This document shows positions 1 to 5,880 of a stretch of DNA of 5,880 bases, piece after piece. Source of the DNA: an uncultured Alphaproteobacteria bacterium (lineage in GTDB: Bacteria > Pseudomonadota > Alphaproteobacteria > Micropepsales > Micropepsaceae); assembly GCA_903922545.1 (NCBI GenBank), contig CAIXUE010000207.1:1-5880 (forward strand). The letters are read 5' to 3'. The notes under the pieces are model-generated. The model had not been told where the DNA came from and searched no databases. It saw only the letters and a program-made list of their open reading frames with translations. Position 1 is the first letter of the stretch, and every line of letters begins with the position of its first letter. The translations under genes were made by a program, and so were the position numbers.

Positions 1-1
1 C

Positions 2-412
2 GGCCCGCGCGGCGGCGACAAGCTGAACATTATCCAGGCCGGCAAAAATTACGGCTGGCCGCTTTATGATCACGGCATCAATTATTCCGGCGATGTGATC
101 AACCAGGGCGATGTGCAGGCTCCGGACACGGTACAGCCGGTTTATTATTGGGATCCGGCAATCGCGCCGGCAGGGCTTGTTTTCTATCGCGGCAATGTCC
201 CGCAATGGAAGAACAGCGTATTCCTTGGCGCCATGGCCGGCACCGCGCTGATCCGCCTTGAGTTGAGCAAGGACGACAAGGTGGTGCACGAAGAGCCGTT
301 CCTTGCCGATCTCAAGCAACGTATCCGCGACGTGCGAGAAGGCAAGGATGGCGCGGTCTATGTGCTGACCGATGGCGCCAACGCCAAACTGTTGAAGCTG
401 ACGCCGGGCTGA
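2..412 (+). CDS. PQQ-dependent sugar dehydrogenase (glucose/sorbosone dehydrogenase family), C-terminal part
   Basis: The frame is open from base 2 to the TGA at 410-412, so the 5' end lies outside the window and about 136 C-terminal residues are present. The first visible residues read GPRGGDKLNII and then GKNYGWP. That is the hallmark stretch of soluble quinoprotein glucose/sorbosone dehydrogenases (six-bladed beta-propeller, PQQ and calcium cofactors), which oxidise the C1 hydroxyl of sugars or related polyols in the periplasm. Downstream come a YYWDPAIAPAGLVFYRG segment and a LFLG-like blade strand (SVFLGAMAGTALIRLEL). The protein ends with a DGAVYVLTDG...LLKL strand, typical of the family's closing blade. 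A GTG at 95 could look like a start, but the conserved family residues before it show that it is internal. Substrate cannot be told from the C-terminus. The gene converges on the cupin gene with only 5 bp between stops and no clear terminator. Confidence 0.85.
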   Translation, partial: GPRGGDKLNIIQAGKNYGWPLYDHGINYSGDVINQGDVQAPDTVQPVYYWDPAIAPAGLVFYRGNVPQWKNSVFLGAMAGTALIRLELSKDDKVVHEEPFLADLKQRIRDVREGKDGAVYVLTDGANAKLLKLTPG

Positions 413-417
413 ACGCC

Positions 418-813
418 TTAAGGCGCGGGCGTCATCAGGGGCTTGTCTTTATCGACCGTCCAGGTGCTGACCAGCTTGACCGTCTCGGTCCCCACCAGGA
501 TCGAGCGATGCACCACGCCGCGCGGCACCATAAAACTGTCACCGGGGCCCAGATCGCGCGCGGGCTGGCCCACGACTTCCAGTCTTAAGTGACCCTGCAC
601 GACATAACCGATTTCGGTGCCGAAATGAGTGTGGGCGGGATTGCCGCTGCCCGGCGCGATCACCACCGTGCCCATCATGGTCTGCTGCGCCGGGCTGGCC
701 GCGACATCGGCGGTTTGCAGGATGGTGCGCACGGCTGGTGGCTGGGCGGGCGTCTGGGCCAAAGCGGTGGTGGCGAGGCCGGTTGCGGCCAGGGCGAGAA
801 GCAGTCTTTTCAT
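418..813 (-). CDS. Exported single-domain cupin protein
   Basis: A 131-residue protein with a Sec signal peptide (MKRLLL, then a hydrophobic Ala/Leu stretch, likely cleavage after ALA at residue 19) and one cupin barrel. Cupin motif 1 is complete: G55, H61, H63, E67, G74 fit G-x5-HxH-x3-E-x6-G. Motif 2 is G91, P97, G99, H102, with the usual final Asn missing. H61, H63, E67 and H102 form the expected 3-His/1-Glu metal site. Small cupins of this kind bind Mn, Fe, Zn or Ni and act as dioxygenases, isomerases or ligand sensors; which one applies here is not visible. The start is supported by an AAGG 9 nt upstream on the minus strand (823-826). It follows the PPC-domain gene on the same strand after a 100-bp gap containing a palindrome, so co-transcription is possible. 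A short perfect palindrome (CGCCTTAAGGCG, 414-425) covers its stop codon. Confidence 0.85.
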   Translation of the reverse strand: MKRLLLALAATGLATTALAQTPAQPPAVRTILQTADVAASPAQQTMMGTVVIAPGSGNPAHTHFGTEIGYVVQGHLRLEVVGQPARDLGPGDSFMVPRGVVHRSILVGTETVKLVSTWTVDKDKPLMTPAP

Positions 814-883
814 TGCTCTATACCTTGCTGAAAAACAGACGAAGCAGACTTAGCCCTTGAGAGCTGTGTCTTTATCACCTGGG

Positions 884-903
884 TGGCCCGCATGCGCGGG
901 CCA
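884..903. repeat. REP-like palindrome A, between PPC and cupin genes
   Basis: Arms TGGCCCGC (884-891) and GCGGGCCA (896-903) are perfect complements around an ATGC loop, and the sequence continues with TGACAAT. It has the same plan as the palindrome at 5161-5178 (CCCGC, four bases, GCGGG, then ATGACA one or two bases later). It lies 10 bp beyond the stop of the PPC-domain gene and before the cupin gene on the same strand, a classical position for REP elements that stabilise the upstream part of an mRNA. No T-run follows on either strand, so it is not an ordinary intrinsic terminator. Confidence 0.6.
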
Positions 904-913
904 TGACAATTGG

Positions 914-1459
914 TTAGTTCGATGCGGCCTGAAGCGGATCGTTGGCTTCCATGTAAAGCTGCATGGTCAGGCTGATATTGCCTTCCAGAAGATGGCCGGC
1001 ATAGACCTGCCCGTTCCGCAGCAGCGCCACGACGGTATGCACATGCACGACGGCCTTGCCATCCTTGTCGCGGGTGAGGTTGCCCGTGAGCGAAGTGACT
1101 TCCATCTCTTCATTCAGCTTTACCACCTTGTAGGATTTCTTGGTGGGATCGGACCAGCCGATCACGGCATGATCCAGCGCGCCGATGGCGGTGAAATGGG
1201 CGGTTGTGATGTGCTGCTTGTCGGCGAATTCGCCCAGACCTTGAATCACCTCATCGCCCTTGGCGAAGATCAGTTGAAAGTCGCGCGTCTTGGGGCTGAG
1301 TTCGGTGGCCTTGAGACCCGGCGCCTTGCCGGGCTGCATGGCGCCCTTGGTGGCGTAATCCGGCGCGCCGGGCACATAGTCGGCCTGGGCCAAGGCGCTG
1401 CCTGCCAGCGCACCCGTGAGCGCAACAGCCGTGAAAGAAGCCAGAAGCAAAGATCGCAT
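914..1459 (-). CDS. Exported PPC/DUF296-domain protein
   Basis: A 181-residue protein. Residues 1-24 are a Sec signal peptide (MRSLLLAS, hydrophobic core, ALA before Q25). A linker of about 30 residues follows, then a PPC (DUF296, PD1-like) domain from about 55 to 172. Family landmarks are FTAIGALDHAVIGWSD (89-104), the EVTSLTGNL strand (120-128), VHVH (138-141) and AGHLLEG (154-160). H139, H141 and H156 match the three histidines that bind a metal, usually zinc, in bacterial members. The domain is named after plant AT-hook DNA-binding proteins, but here there is no AT-hook and the protein is exported, so a DNA role is unlikely; the biochemical function is unknown. The ATG start is well supported by a GGGGG Shine-Dalgarno-like run 6 nt upstream. 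It is divergent from nadA and probably first in a two-gene unit with the cupin gene. Confidence 0.85.
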   Translation of the reverse strand: MRSLLLASFTAVALTGALAGSALAQADYVPGAPDYATKGAMQPGKAPGLKATELSPKTRDFQLIFAKGDEVIQGLGEFADKQHITTAHFTAIGALDHAVIGWSDPTKKSYKVVKLNEEMEVTSLTGNLTRDKDGKAVVHVHTVVALLRNGQVYAGHLLEGNISLTMQLYMEANDPLQAASN

Positions 1460-1544
1460 AACGCCCCCTGTTTGTTTGTTGTTGGGCCCAGCCTAGCACC
1501 GCTTTGGCCCGTGGCGGAGGCGGAAAGGCGTGTTCCGGGGACGA

Positions 1545-1602
1545 AAACCCGCCCAAAACGCGGGGCAGCCCTGCCCGGGCTTGAACATTCCTGGGCGGGT
1601 TT
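1545..1602. other. Nested hairpin in the PPC gene/nadA intergenic region
   Basis: Perfect 11-bp arms AAACCCGCCCA (1545-1555) and TGGGCGGGTTT (1592-1602) enclose an inner hairpin, GGGCA (1563-1567) with TGCCC (1572-1576). No T-run long enough for termination follows on the + strand. The region carries no plausible gene, so the structure may belong to a leader RNA or small RNA, or may be a DNA-level palindrome. The left arm could also pair with CGGGTTTT at 1661-1668 in the terminator-like hairpin downstream. The pairings are read directly; any function is inference. Confidence 0.45.
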
Positions 1603-1606
1603 GCTC

Positions 1607-1634
1607 TTGACCGGTTTATGCTCAGGTGTAGCAT
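1607..1634 (+). promoter_or_regulatory. Candidate sigma70-type promoter for nadABC
   Basis: TTGACC (1607-1612) and TAGCAT (1629-1634) are separated by 16 bp, upstream of the operator-like repeat and pointing at nadA. The -10 box is weak. Alternative boxes exist closer to the gene: a second TTGACC at 1669-1674, and TATACT (1681-1686) and TATAAA (1697-1702) inside the inverted repeat. None of these combine at ideal 16-18 bp spacing. The start site is therefore uncertain. Confidence 0.3.
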
Positions 1635-1645
1635 AAAGTTCGCAA

Positions 1646-1670
1646 CCGGCTCTTGAAAGCCGGGTTTTTT
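1646..1670 (+). terminator. Terminator-like hairpin with T6 upstream of nadA (possible attenuator)
   Basis: CCGGCT (1646-1651) and AGCCGG (1658-1663) form a 6-bp GC-rich stem with a 6-nt loop, followed by G and six Ts (1665-1670). This is the layout of a rho-independent terminator read on the + strand. No + strand gene precedes it, since the upstream gene runs the other way. It would therefore terminate a leader or small RNA made in the intergenic region, or insulate nadA from stray transcription. Confidence 0.5.
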
Positions 1671-1677
1671 GACCCAG

Positions 1678-1702
1678 ATTTATACTCGAAATGAGTATAA
1701 AT
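1678..1702. promoter_or_regulatory. Perfect inverted repeat, probable operator of nadABC
   Basis: ATTTATACTC (1678-1687) and GAGTATAAAT (1693-1702) are exact reverse complements with a 5-bp centre (GAAAT). The AT-rich block stands out from its GC-rich surroundings and lies 27 bp upstream of the chosen nadA start, where a bound repressor would block transcription. In proteobacteria nad genes are known to be controlled by NAD-pathway repressors such as NrtR (Nudix-related) and, in alphaproteobacteria, NadQ. Assignment to either is inference, since no regulator gene is in the window. The repeat contains TATACT and TATAAA, so it may also overlap promoter elements. Confidence 0.65.
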
Positions 1703-1716
1703 AACCCGGGTAACGC

Positions 1717-1720
1717 AGGA
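1717..1720 (+). promoter_or_regulatory. nadA ribosome binding site
   Basis: AGGA ends 9 nt before the ATG at 1730. It favours that start over the in-frame ATG at 1691, which lies inside the inverted repeat and has no Shine-Dalgarno sequence in front of it. Confidence 0.6.
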
Positions 1721-1729
1721 CGAAAACCA

Positions 1730-2740
1730 ATGGGCGTGGAGTTGGCCTATACCGACGCGGTGGCGCGTGAAACGCGCGATCTGTACGCCAAGGTCGCGCG
1801 GGTGATCCCGGAAATTGAGTGGCCCGTGCATGCGCCGCTGATTGCCGAGATCAACCGGATCAAGCGCGAGAAGAACGCCGTCATTCTGGGTCACAATTAC
1901 ATGACGCCGGAGATTTTCCATTGCGTCAGCGATTTTGTCGGCGACAGCCTGGCCCTCGCCCGCGAGGCGGCACGCACCGATGCCGCCGTGATCGTGCAGG
2001 CCGGGGTGCATTTCATGGCCGAGACATCCAAGATTCTGTGCCCGGACAAGACCGTGCTGATTCCCGATGTCAAAGCGGGCTGTTCGCTGGCCGCTTCCAT
2101 CACCGGCGCCGATGTGCGGCTGATGCGCCAGAAGCATCCGGGCCTGCCAGTGATTTCCTATGTGAACACATCCGCCGATGTGAAGGCGCAAAGCGATATC
2201 TGCTGCACGTCCGGCAATGCCGTGGCGATTGTGGAGCGCATCGCCAAGGATTTTGGCACCGACACGGTGATCATGCTGCCCGACCAGTATCTGGCCCGCA
2301 ACGTCGCGGCCAAGACCGGCGTCAAAGTCATCACCTGGGAAGGCGCCTGCGAGGTGCATGAGCTTTTCACAGCCGAGGAAATCAGGGCCTTGCGCGTATC
2401 GCACCCCGGCGTCACCGTGCTGGCGCATCCCGAATGCCCGCCGGAAGTGGTGGCGGAAGCCGATTTCGCCGGATCGACCGCCGCCATGATCGGTTATGTC
2501 GGCAAGCATCATCCCGGCCGGGTGGTGCTGATCACCGAATGTTCGATGAGCGACAATGTCGCGGTGGAATATCCGGATGTGGAATTTGTGCGGCCCTGCA
2601 ACCTGTGCCCGCACATGAAGCGCATCACCCTGAAGGGCATTCTGCATTCGCTTCAGACCATGACGCATGAAGTGGTGATTGAGCCGGCGATTTCCGCCCG
2701 CGCCAAGGTTGCCATTGACCGGATGCTGGCCCTGAAATGA
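1730..2740 (+). CDS. nadA: Quinolinate synthase NadA
   Basis: A 336-residue cytosolic [4Fe-4S] enzyme that condenses iminoaspartate (from NadB) with dihydroxyacetone phosphate to give quinolinate, the second step of de novo NAD synthesis from aspartate. Visible signatures are [13 protein letters not shown] (52-64), [13 protein letters not shown] (69-81), [19 protein letters not shown] (95-113), AGCSLA (116-121), [20 protein letters not shown] (144-163), [11 protein letters not shown] (203-213), ECSMSDN (270-276) and [13 protein letters not shown] (289-301). The three cluster ligands expected from the family correspond to C118, C207 and C293, so the protein looks intact and active. Length is close to the 347 residues of the E. 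coli enzyme. An in-frame ATG at 1691 would add 13 residues, but it lies within the operator-like repeat; 1730 has the Shine-Dalgarno AGGA. The stop overlaps the nadB start by 4 bp. Expression is probably controlled by the inverted repeat and hairpins just upstream. Confidence 0.96.
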   Translation: MGVELAYTDAVARETRDLYAKVARVIPEIEWPVHAPLIAEINRIKREKNAVILGHNYMTPEIFHCVSDFVGDSLALAREAARTDAAVIVQAGVHFMAETSKILCPDKTVLIPDVKAGCSLAASITGADVRLMRQKHPGLPVISYVNTSADVKAQSDICCTSGNAVAIVERIAKDFGTDTVIMLPDQYLARNVAAKTGVKVITWEGACEVHELFTAEEIRALRVSHPGVTVLAHPECPPEVVAEADFAGSTAAMIGYVGKHHPGRVVLITECSMSDNVAVEYPDVEFVRPCNLCPHMKRITLKGILHSLQTMTHEVVIEPAISARAKVAIDRMLALK

Positions 2741-4311
2741 AAAACGCCATCGACAATGTGATCGAGACCGACGGCGCGCTTATATTGGGCGCCGGGATCG
2801 CCGGGCTGTTCACAGCGCTGAAACTGGCGCCCCTGCCCTGTCTGGTGCTGGCGGGATCGGCGCCGGGCACATCCGGCTCCAGCGCCTGGGCGCAGGGCGG
2901 CATCGCCGCGGCGGTGGGCGAAGGCGACAGCTGGCAAAGCCATGCCGCCGACACCATGGCGGCGGGCGCGGGGCTGTGCGTGCCGGAGATTGTGGATCTG
3001 GTGGCGCGGGAAGCCCCTGGCCGCATTGCCGACCTGGTGGAGTATGGCGCGCCGTTCGACCGCGATGCGGCGGGCAAGCTGGCGCTGGGCCTGGAAGCAG
3101 CGCATTCACGCGCACGCATTGTGCATGTGGGCGGCGACCGGGCGGGGGCGGAGATCTCGCGCACCCTGGCGGCGCGGGCCTTTGCTACGCCGTCGATCAA
3201 GCTGCTGGCCGGTTTTCATGCCGTGGAACTGGCGATGGAAAATGGCCGCGTCACGGGATTGTTCGCGCGCAATGGCTCGGGACCCGACGCACGGCTGGTG
3301 CTGTTTCGCGCCTCTGCGGTGATTTTTGCCACCGGCGGATTGGGCGCGCTGTATGGCGTGACCACCAACCCGCTGGAAGCGCGCGGCGAAGGATTGGGCA
3401 TGGCGGCGCGGGCGGGCGCGATGATCGCCGATGCCGAATTTGTGCAGTTTCATCCCACCGCGCTGGCGATTGGCCGCGACCCCGCGCCGCTGGCGACCGA
3501 GGCGCTGCGTGGTGACGGCGCGACATTGGTGGATGAGGCCGGACGGCGCTTCATGACCGATATTCATGCGGACGCCGAACTGGCGCCGCGCGATGTGGTG
3601 GCGCGCGCCATTCATCGCCAGATCGCGGATGGCCATAAAGTGTTCCTGGATTGCCGCCAGGCGATCGGCGCGAAATTCGAGAAGCGTTTTTCCACCGTGC
3701 ATGCCGCCTGTATCGGCGCCGGCATCGATCCGGTGCATGCGCCCATTCCGGTGGCGCCTGCCGCGCATTATCACATGGGCGGCATTGCCTCGGATGGGCA
3801 TGGGCGTTCTTCGCTGGAAGGGCTTTGGGTGGCGGGAGAATGCGCCGCAACCGGGCTGCATGGGGCAAACCGGCTGGCCTCCAATTCCCTTTTGGAAGGG
3901 TTGGTGTTCGGCGGCCGTGTTGCCGAAGACGTGAAAGGCACGCTGAAGCCGGGCGCGATGCGCGGCTTGCCGCCGGCGCCGGTTGGCCTGGCGCGTCAGG
4001 CGCCGCCGCATGTGCTGCGCGATGCGATGACCCGGCATGTCGGGCTGGAGCGGAGCCGCGAGGGGCTGCTTCAGGGCCTGGACGTGATTGAAAGACTGGA
4101 ACGGCAGGCGAGCGGTGATCTGGCCAACATGCTGGCGGCGGCGCGGCTGGTGACAGCGGCGGCGCTGGTGCGGCAGGAATCGCGCGGCGCCCATTGGCGG
4201 AGCGATTTTCCGCAGGTGGCGAAAGATGGCGCGCGCAGCTTCATGACATTGAGCGATGCACAGAATGTGGACCGCGAGAGCGCAGCCACGCCGCAGCGCG
4301 CCCGCAAATGA
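2737..4311 (+). CDS. nadB: L-aspartate oxidase NadB
   Basis: A 524-residue cytosolic FAD enzyme of the succinate dehydrogenase/fumarate reductase flavoprotein family. It oxidises L-aspartate to iminoaspartate, passing electrons to oxygen or fumarate, and feeds NadA. The FAD dinucleotide-binding motif GAGIAG is at 18-23, followed by [12 protein letters not shown] (47-58). Substrate-site residues by family comparison are E120 (in GLEAAHSR), H239 (FHPTA), R285 ([11 protein letters not shown]), H346 (AAHYHMGGI) and R379 ([16 protein letters not shown], 373-388). The C-terminal helical domain ends in a GAHWRSDFP motif near the end, so the length is full (the E. coli protein has 540). The start ATG shares an ATGA with the nadA stop and only a weak GGA precedes it, which suggests translational coupling. 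NadB rather than an aspartate dehydrogenase makes the pathway the classical bacterial one. Confidence 0.96.
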   Translation: MKNAIDNVIETDGALILGAGIAGLFTALKLAPLPCLVLAGSAPGTSGSSAWAQGGIAAAVGEGDSWQSHAADTMAAGAGLCVPEIVDLVAREAPGRIADLVEYGAPFDRDAAGKLALGLEAAHSRARIVHVGGDRAGAEISRTLAARAFATPSIKLLAGFHAVELAMENGRVTGLFARNGSGPDARLVLFRASAVIFATGGLGALYGVTTNPLEARGEGLGMAARAGAMIADAEFVQFHPTALAIGRDPAPLATEALRGDGATLVDEAGRRFMTDIHADAELAPRDVVARAIHRQIADGHKVFLDCRQAIGAKFEKRFSTVHAACIGAGIDPVHAPIPVAPAAHYHMGGIASDGHGRSSLEGLWVAGECAATGLHGANRLASNSLLEGLVFGGRVAEDVKGTLKPGAMRGLPPAPVGLARQAPPHVLRDAMTRHVGLERSREGLLQGLDVIERLERQASGDLANMLAAARLVTAAALVRQESRGAHWRSDFPQVAKDGARSFMTLSDAQNVDRESAATPQRARK

Positions 4312-5153
4312 CGGATTTTCGCCCGCCCCTGCCCCTGCTGGTGGACGCGCAGGTTCGCGCCGCCCTGGAAGAGGATATCGGCACGGGCGACATCACATCC
4401 GAGCTGACGATTGCGGCCGATGCACAGGTGTCTGCCGTGCTCGCAGCGCGAAAGCCCGGCACGATTTCCGGGCTGATTGCGGCAGAAGCGGCGTTCCGGC
4501 TGGCGGGCACGGGCGTCAGCTTTGAAACCGCGACGCAGGATGGCAGCAAGGTCGAAGCCGGCGCGGTGCTGGCCAAGATCAAGGGACCAGCACGCGCCAT
4601 TCTGACCGGCGAGCGGGTGGCGCTGAATTTCGCCTGCCATCTTTCCGGCGTGGCGACGGCGACAGCGGCACTGGTGGAGGCCGTGGCGGGCACAAAGGCG
4701 CGCATTGCCTGTACGCGCAAGACCCTGCCGGGCTTAAGGCTGATGCAGAAATATGCCGTGCGCTGCGGCGGTGGCTTCAATCACCGCTTTGGTCTTTATG
4801 ATGCGGTGTTGATCAAGGACAATCATATTGCCGCCAGCGGTGGGATTGCCGCCGCGCTGAGCCGCGCACGGGCCGGCATCGGGCATATGCTGAAGGTGGA
4901 GATTGAAGTGGATACGCTGGCGCAGCTTGAAGAAGCATTGGCGCATGGCGCGGACACGATACTGGTGGACAATATGAGCCTGGATGACCTGAAGCGCGGC
5001 GTGTCGCTGAACAAGGGACGTGCGGTGCTGGAGGCTTCGGGCAATGTCACATTGGCCACGGTGCGCGGCATTGCCGAGACGGGCGTGGATTACATCAGTT
5101 CAGGCACTATTACACTGGGCGCGGTGAATCTGGATTTGGGATTGGACTTCTAA
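4308..5153 (+). CDS. nadC: Nicotinate-nucleotide diphosphorylase (carboxylating) NadC
   Basis: A 281-residue quinolinate phosphoribosyltransferase. It joins quinolinate to PRPP with loss of CO2 to give nicotinate mononucleotide, the third committed step to NAD. The N-terminal domain begins LEEDIGTGDITSE (20-32). The barrel shows the diagnostic CTRKTLPGLRLMQKYAV (135-151), then GGGFNHRFGLYDAVLIKDNH (154-173). VEIEVDTLAQLEEA, ILVDNMSLDDLKRGV and LEASGNVTLATVRGIAETGVDYIS follow, and the protein ends in LDLGLDF. The basic residues R137, K138, H159, R160 and K170 that hold quinolinate and PRPP are present. An in-frame ATG at 4194 lies deep in nadB. The ATG at 4308 gives the normal family length and shares ATGA with the nadB stop. 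No Shine-Dalgarno sequence is visible there, so translation probably depends on coupling to nadB. The usual GALTHSA-like segment near the C-terminus reads GTITLGA here, a non-catalytic variation. Confidence 0.96.
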   Translation: MTDFRPPLPLLVDAQVRAALEEDIGTGDITSELTIAADAQVSAVLAARKPGTISGLIAAEAAFRLAGTGVSFETATQDGSKVEAGAVLAKIKGPARAILTGERVALNFACHLSGVATATAALVEAVAGTKARIACTRKTLPGLRLMQKYAVRCGGGFNHRFGLYDAVLIKDNHIAASGGIAAALSRARAGIGHMLKVEIEVDTLAQLEEALAHGADTILVDNMSLDDLKRGVSLNKGRAVLEASGNVTLATVRGIAETGVDYISSGTITLGAVNLDLGLDF

Positions 5154-5160
5154 AACTGGT

Positions 5161-5178
5161 TTCCCGCTTTCGCGGGAA
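5161..5178. repeat. REP-like palindrome B, between nadC and the cell wall hydrolase gene
   Basis: TTCCCGC (5161-5167) and GCGGGAA (5172-5178) pair around a TTTC loop, followed by TGACAG. In reverse it reads TCATTCCCGCGAAAGCGGGAA, a dispersed repeat often met in alpha- and other proteobacterial genomes, where spurious translations of it give SFPRKRE. It starts 7 bp after the nadC stop and fills the 45-bp gap between two convergent genes. There is no proper T-run on either strand, though the stem may still slow exonucleases or polymerase. Confidence 0.7.
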
Positions 5179-5198
5179 TGACAGAAAAGCGGCGGCGG

Positions 5199-5819
5199 CT
5201 AGGAGTCGCTGTGCAGTATCTGGCCGCGATAGAAGATGTGATTGCCGATCTGGGTGGTCTCGTTCATCGTATCGGCCCAATCGGGCGTCACGGAAACCGC
5301 GTGGAAATTGGTGGCGCCTGCGGTGGCGTTGCGAAGCGGCACTTCGCCGGTGAGAATCTGGGCGGCCAGAACTTCGGATTCCCGCCAGGCTTCGTTTTCC
5401 TTGCCCTTGGTCAGATCGCCATTGCAGGTGAAGGTGAATTGGCAATGGGGATGGCCGGCGCCTTCATAGACCACAGCGCAGATGGAATGGCCGTAATTGC
5501 CGGTATTCATGCGGTGGAAGACCACTTCGGCGATGGCCTGCTGGCCCTGACGGCCTTCGCCGCGCGCTTCGTAATAAAGGACTTCGGAGAGGCAGCGATG
5601 CTCGGCCAGAAGCTCGGTCGAGATGGAATCGGGACCGCCATTGGTGATGACACGCACCGGGGCGATCTTTGCGGCCAGCGCATGCGATTTGTCCGTGGAC
5701 GGATTATAGGTCATGGCCGAGCCGATGGCGGCGCTGGCGGTGGCCAGAATGATGGCCAGGGCCGCGATCAAAACGGCATCGGAACGCGATAACGCGTCAG
5801 ACGACTTCTTCTTTTTCAT
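5199..5819 (-). CDS. Membrane-anchored SleB/CwlJ-type cell wall hydrolase
   Basis: A 206-residue protein. A basic N-terminus (MKKKK) is followed by one hydrophobic segment at about 14-36, which should anchor it in the inner membrane with the rest in the periplasm; no clear signal-peptidase site is seen. Residues about 74-200 are a Hydrolase_2 (SleB/CwlJ) domain: CLSEVLYYEARGEGRQGQQAIAEVVFHRM (76-104), then CQFTFTCNG (126-134), WRESEVLAAQIL, TAGATNFHAV and a final IGNHIFYR. E84 in YYEARGE is the expected catalytic glutamate. Family members cleave peptidoglycan glycan strands; in Bacillus they open spore cortex, but in Gram-negatives they serve vegetative wall turnover. The ATG at 5817-5819 lacks a strong Shine-Dalgarno sequence, but no better in-frame start precedes the membrane segment. 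C76, C114, C126 and C132 could form disulphides. The gene is convergent with nadC and probably unrelated to it functionally. Confidence 0.88.
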   Translation of the reverse strand: MKKKKSSDALSRSDAVLIAALAIILATASAAIGSAMTYNPSTDKSHALAAKIAPVRVITNGGPDSISTELLAEHRCLSEVLYYEARGEGRQGQQAIAEVVFHRMNTGNYGHSICAVVYEGAGHPHCQFTFTCNGDLTKGKENEAWRESEVLAAQILTGEVPLRNATAGATNFHAVSVTPDWADTMNETTQIGNHIFYRGQILHSDS

Positions 5820-5858
5820 CGGAAAATTTTGACTCTTTCGGCTTTTGGTTTCGCTTGG

Positions 5859-5864
5859 TCTATA
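5859..5864 (-). promoter_or_regulatory. Possible -10 box of the cell wall hydrolase gene
   Basis: TATAGA on the minus strand lies about 40 bp before the ATG in an AT-rich stretch (5820-5880). The matching -35 box would fall outside the window, so this is only a candidate. Confidence 0.2.
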
Positions 5865-5880
5865 TGGCTTGATCTATTTC

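Noticed and set aside
414..425. Palindrome CGCCTTAAGGCG across the cupin stop as a bidirectional terminator
   Set aside because: Only a 4-bp stem is possible around the TTAA loop and no T-run follows on either strand, so chance is a sufficient explanation.
857..1636. Open frame of 259 codons on the + strand opposite the PPC-domain gene
   Set aside because: It is antisense to a gene with clear family motifs and a signal peptide, starts inside a REP-flanked gap and resembles no protein family.
1691..1729. Earlier nadA start at 1691
   Set aside because: The ATG lies within the perfect inverted repeat and lacks a Shine-Dalgarno sequence; the ATG at 1730 has AGGA at suitable spacing and gives the normal N-terminus.
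1460..1729. Known NAD+ riboswitch (nadA-motif type) in the nadA leader
   Set aside because: The hairpins present do not match any riboswitch layout I can recall with confidence; an Rfam search would decide.
1622..2668. Open frame of 348 codons on the minus strand across nadA
   Set aside because: It is a reverse-strand shadow of nadA in GC-rich DNA; its His/Gly/Arg-rich translation has no recognisable domain.
3106..4194. Open frame of 362 codons on the minus strand across nadB
   Set aside because: It is an antisense shadow; Arg/His/Gln-rich with no family features, while nadB is fully conserved on the other strand.
5178..5792. Open frame of 204 codons on the + strand opposite the cell wall hydrolase gene
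   Set aside because: It begins in the REP-like repeat and mirrors a gene with clear Hydrolase_2 motifs; the Gly-rich translation is not protein-like.

Overview
The window is a high-GC chromosomal segment that looks alphaproteobacterial. The reasons are the alphaproteobacterial flavour of the NadA sequence, the tight nadA-nadB-nadC order, and small palindromic repeats of the CCCGC-N4-GCGGG-ATGACA type that are common in that class. Genus cannot be fixed from the sequence; an environmental, PQQ-enzyme-carrying lineage would fit. I see no phage, transposase, tRNA, rRNA or CRISPR.

Left part (1-1459): the 3' end of a PQQ-dependent sugar dehydrogenase gene on the + strand converges, with 5 bp between the stops, on two minus-strand genes. 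Reading along the minus strand these are a Sec-exported PPC/DUF296-domain protein (1459-914) and then a Sec-exported single-domain cupin (813-418). A REP-like palindrome (884-903) lies between the two. All three genes probably act in or towards the periplasm, but no shared pathway can be named.

Middle (1460-5153): a roughly 270-bp intergenic region with several secondary-structure signals leads into the de novo NAD operon. It holds a nested hairpin (1545-1602), a terminator-like hairpin with T6 (1646-1670) and a perfect 10-bp inverted repeat (1678-1702) that is probably an operator. The operon is nadA (quinolinate synthase), nadB (L-aspartate oxidase) and nadC (quinolinate phosphoribosyltransferase). 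Each junction is a 4-bp ATGA stop/start overlap, so the three proteins are probably made by coupled translation. NadB oxidises aspartate to iminoaspartate, NadA condenses that with dihydroxyacetone phosphate to quinolinate, and NadC converts quinolinate to nicotinate mononucleotide.

Right part (5154-5880): a second REP-like palindrome (5161-5178) separates nadC from a convergent minus-strand gene for a membrane-anchored SleB/CwlJ-type cell wall hydrolase, whose upstream region runs off the window.

The coding content is ordinary metabolism and envelope functions. The part most worth a second look is the nadA leader, where operator-like and attenuator-like signals lie side by side.
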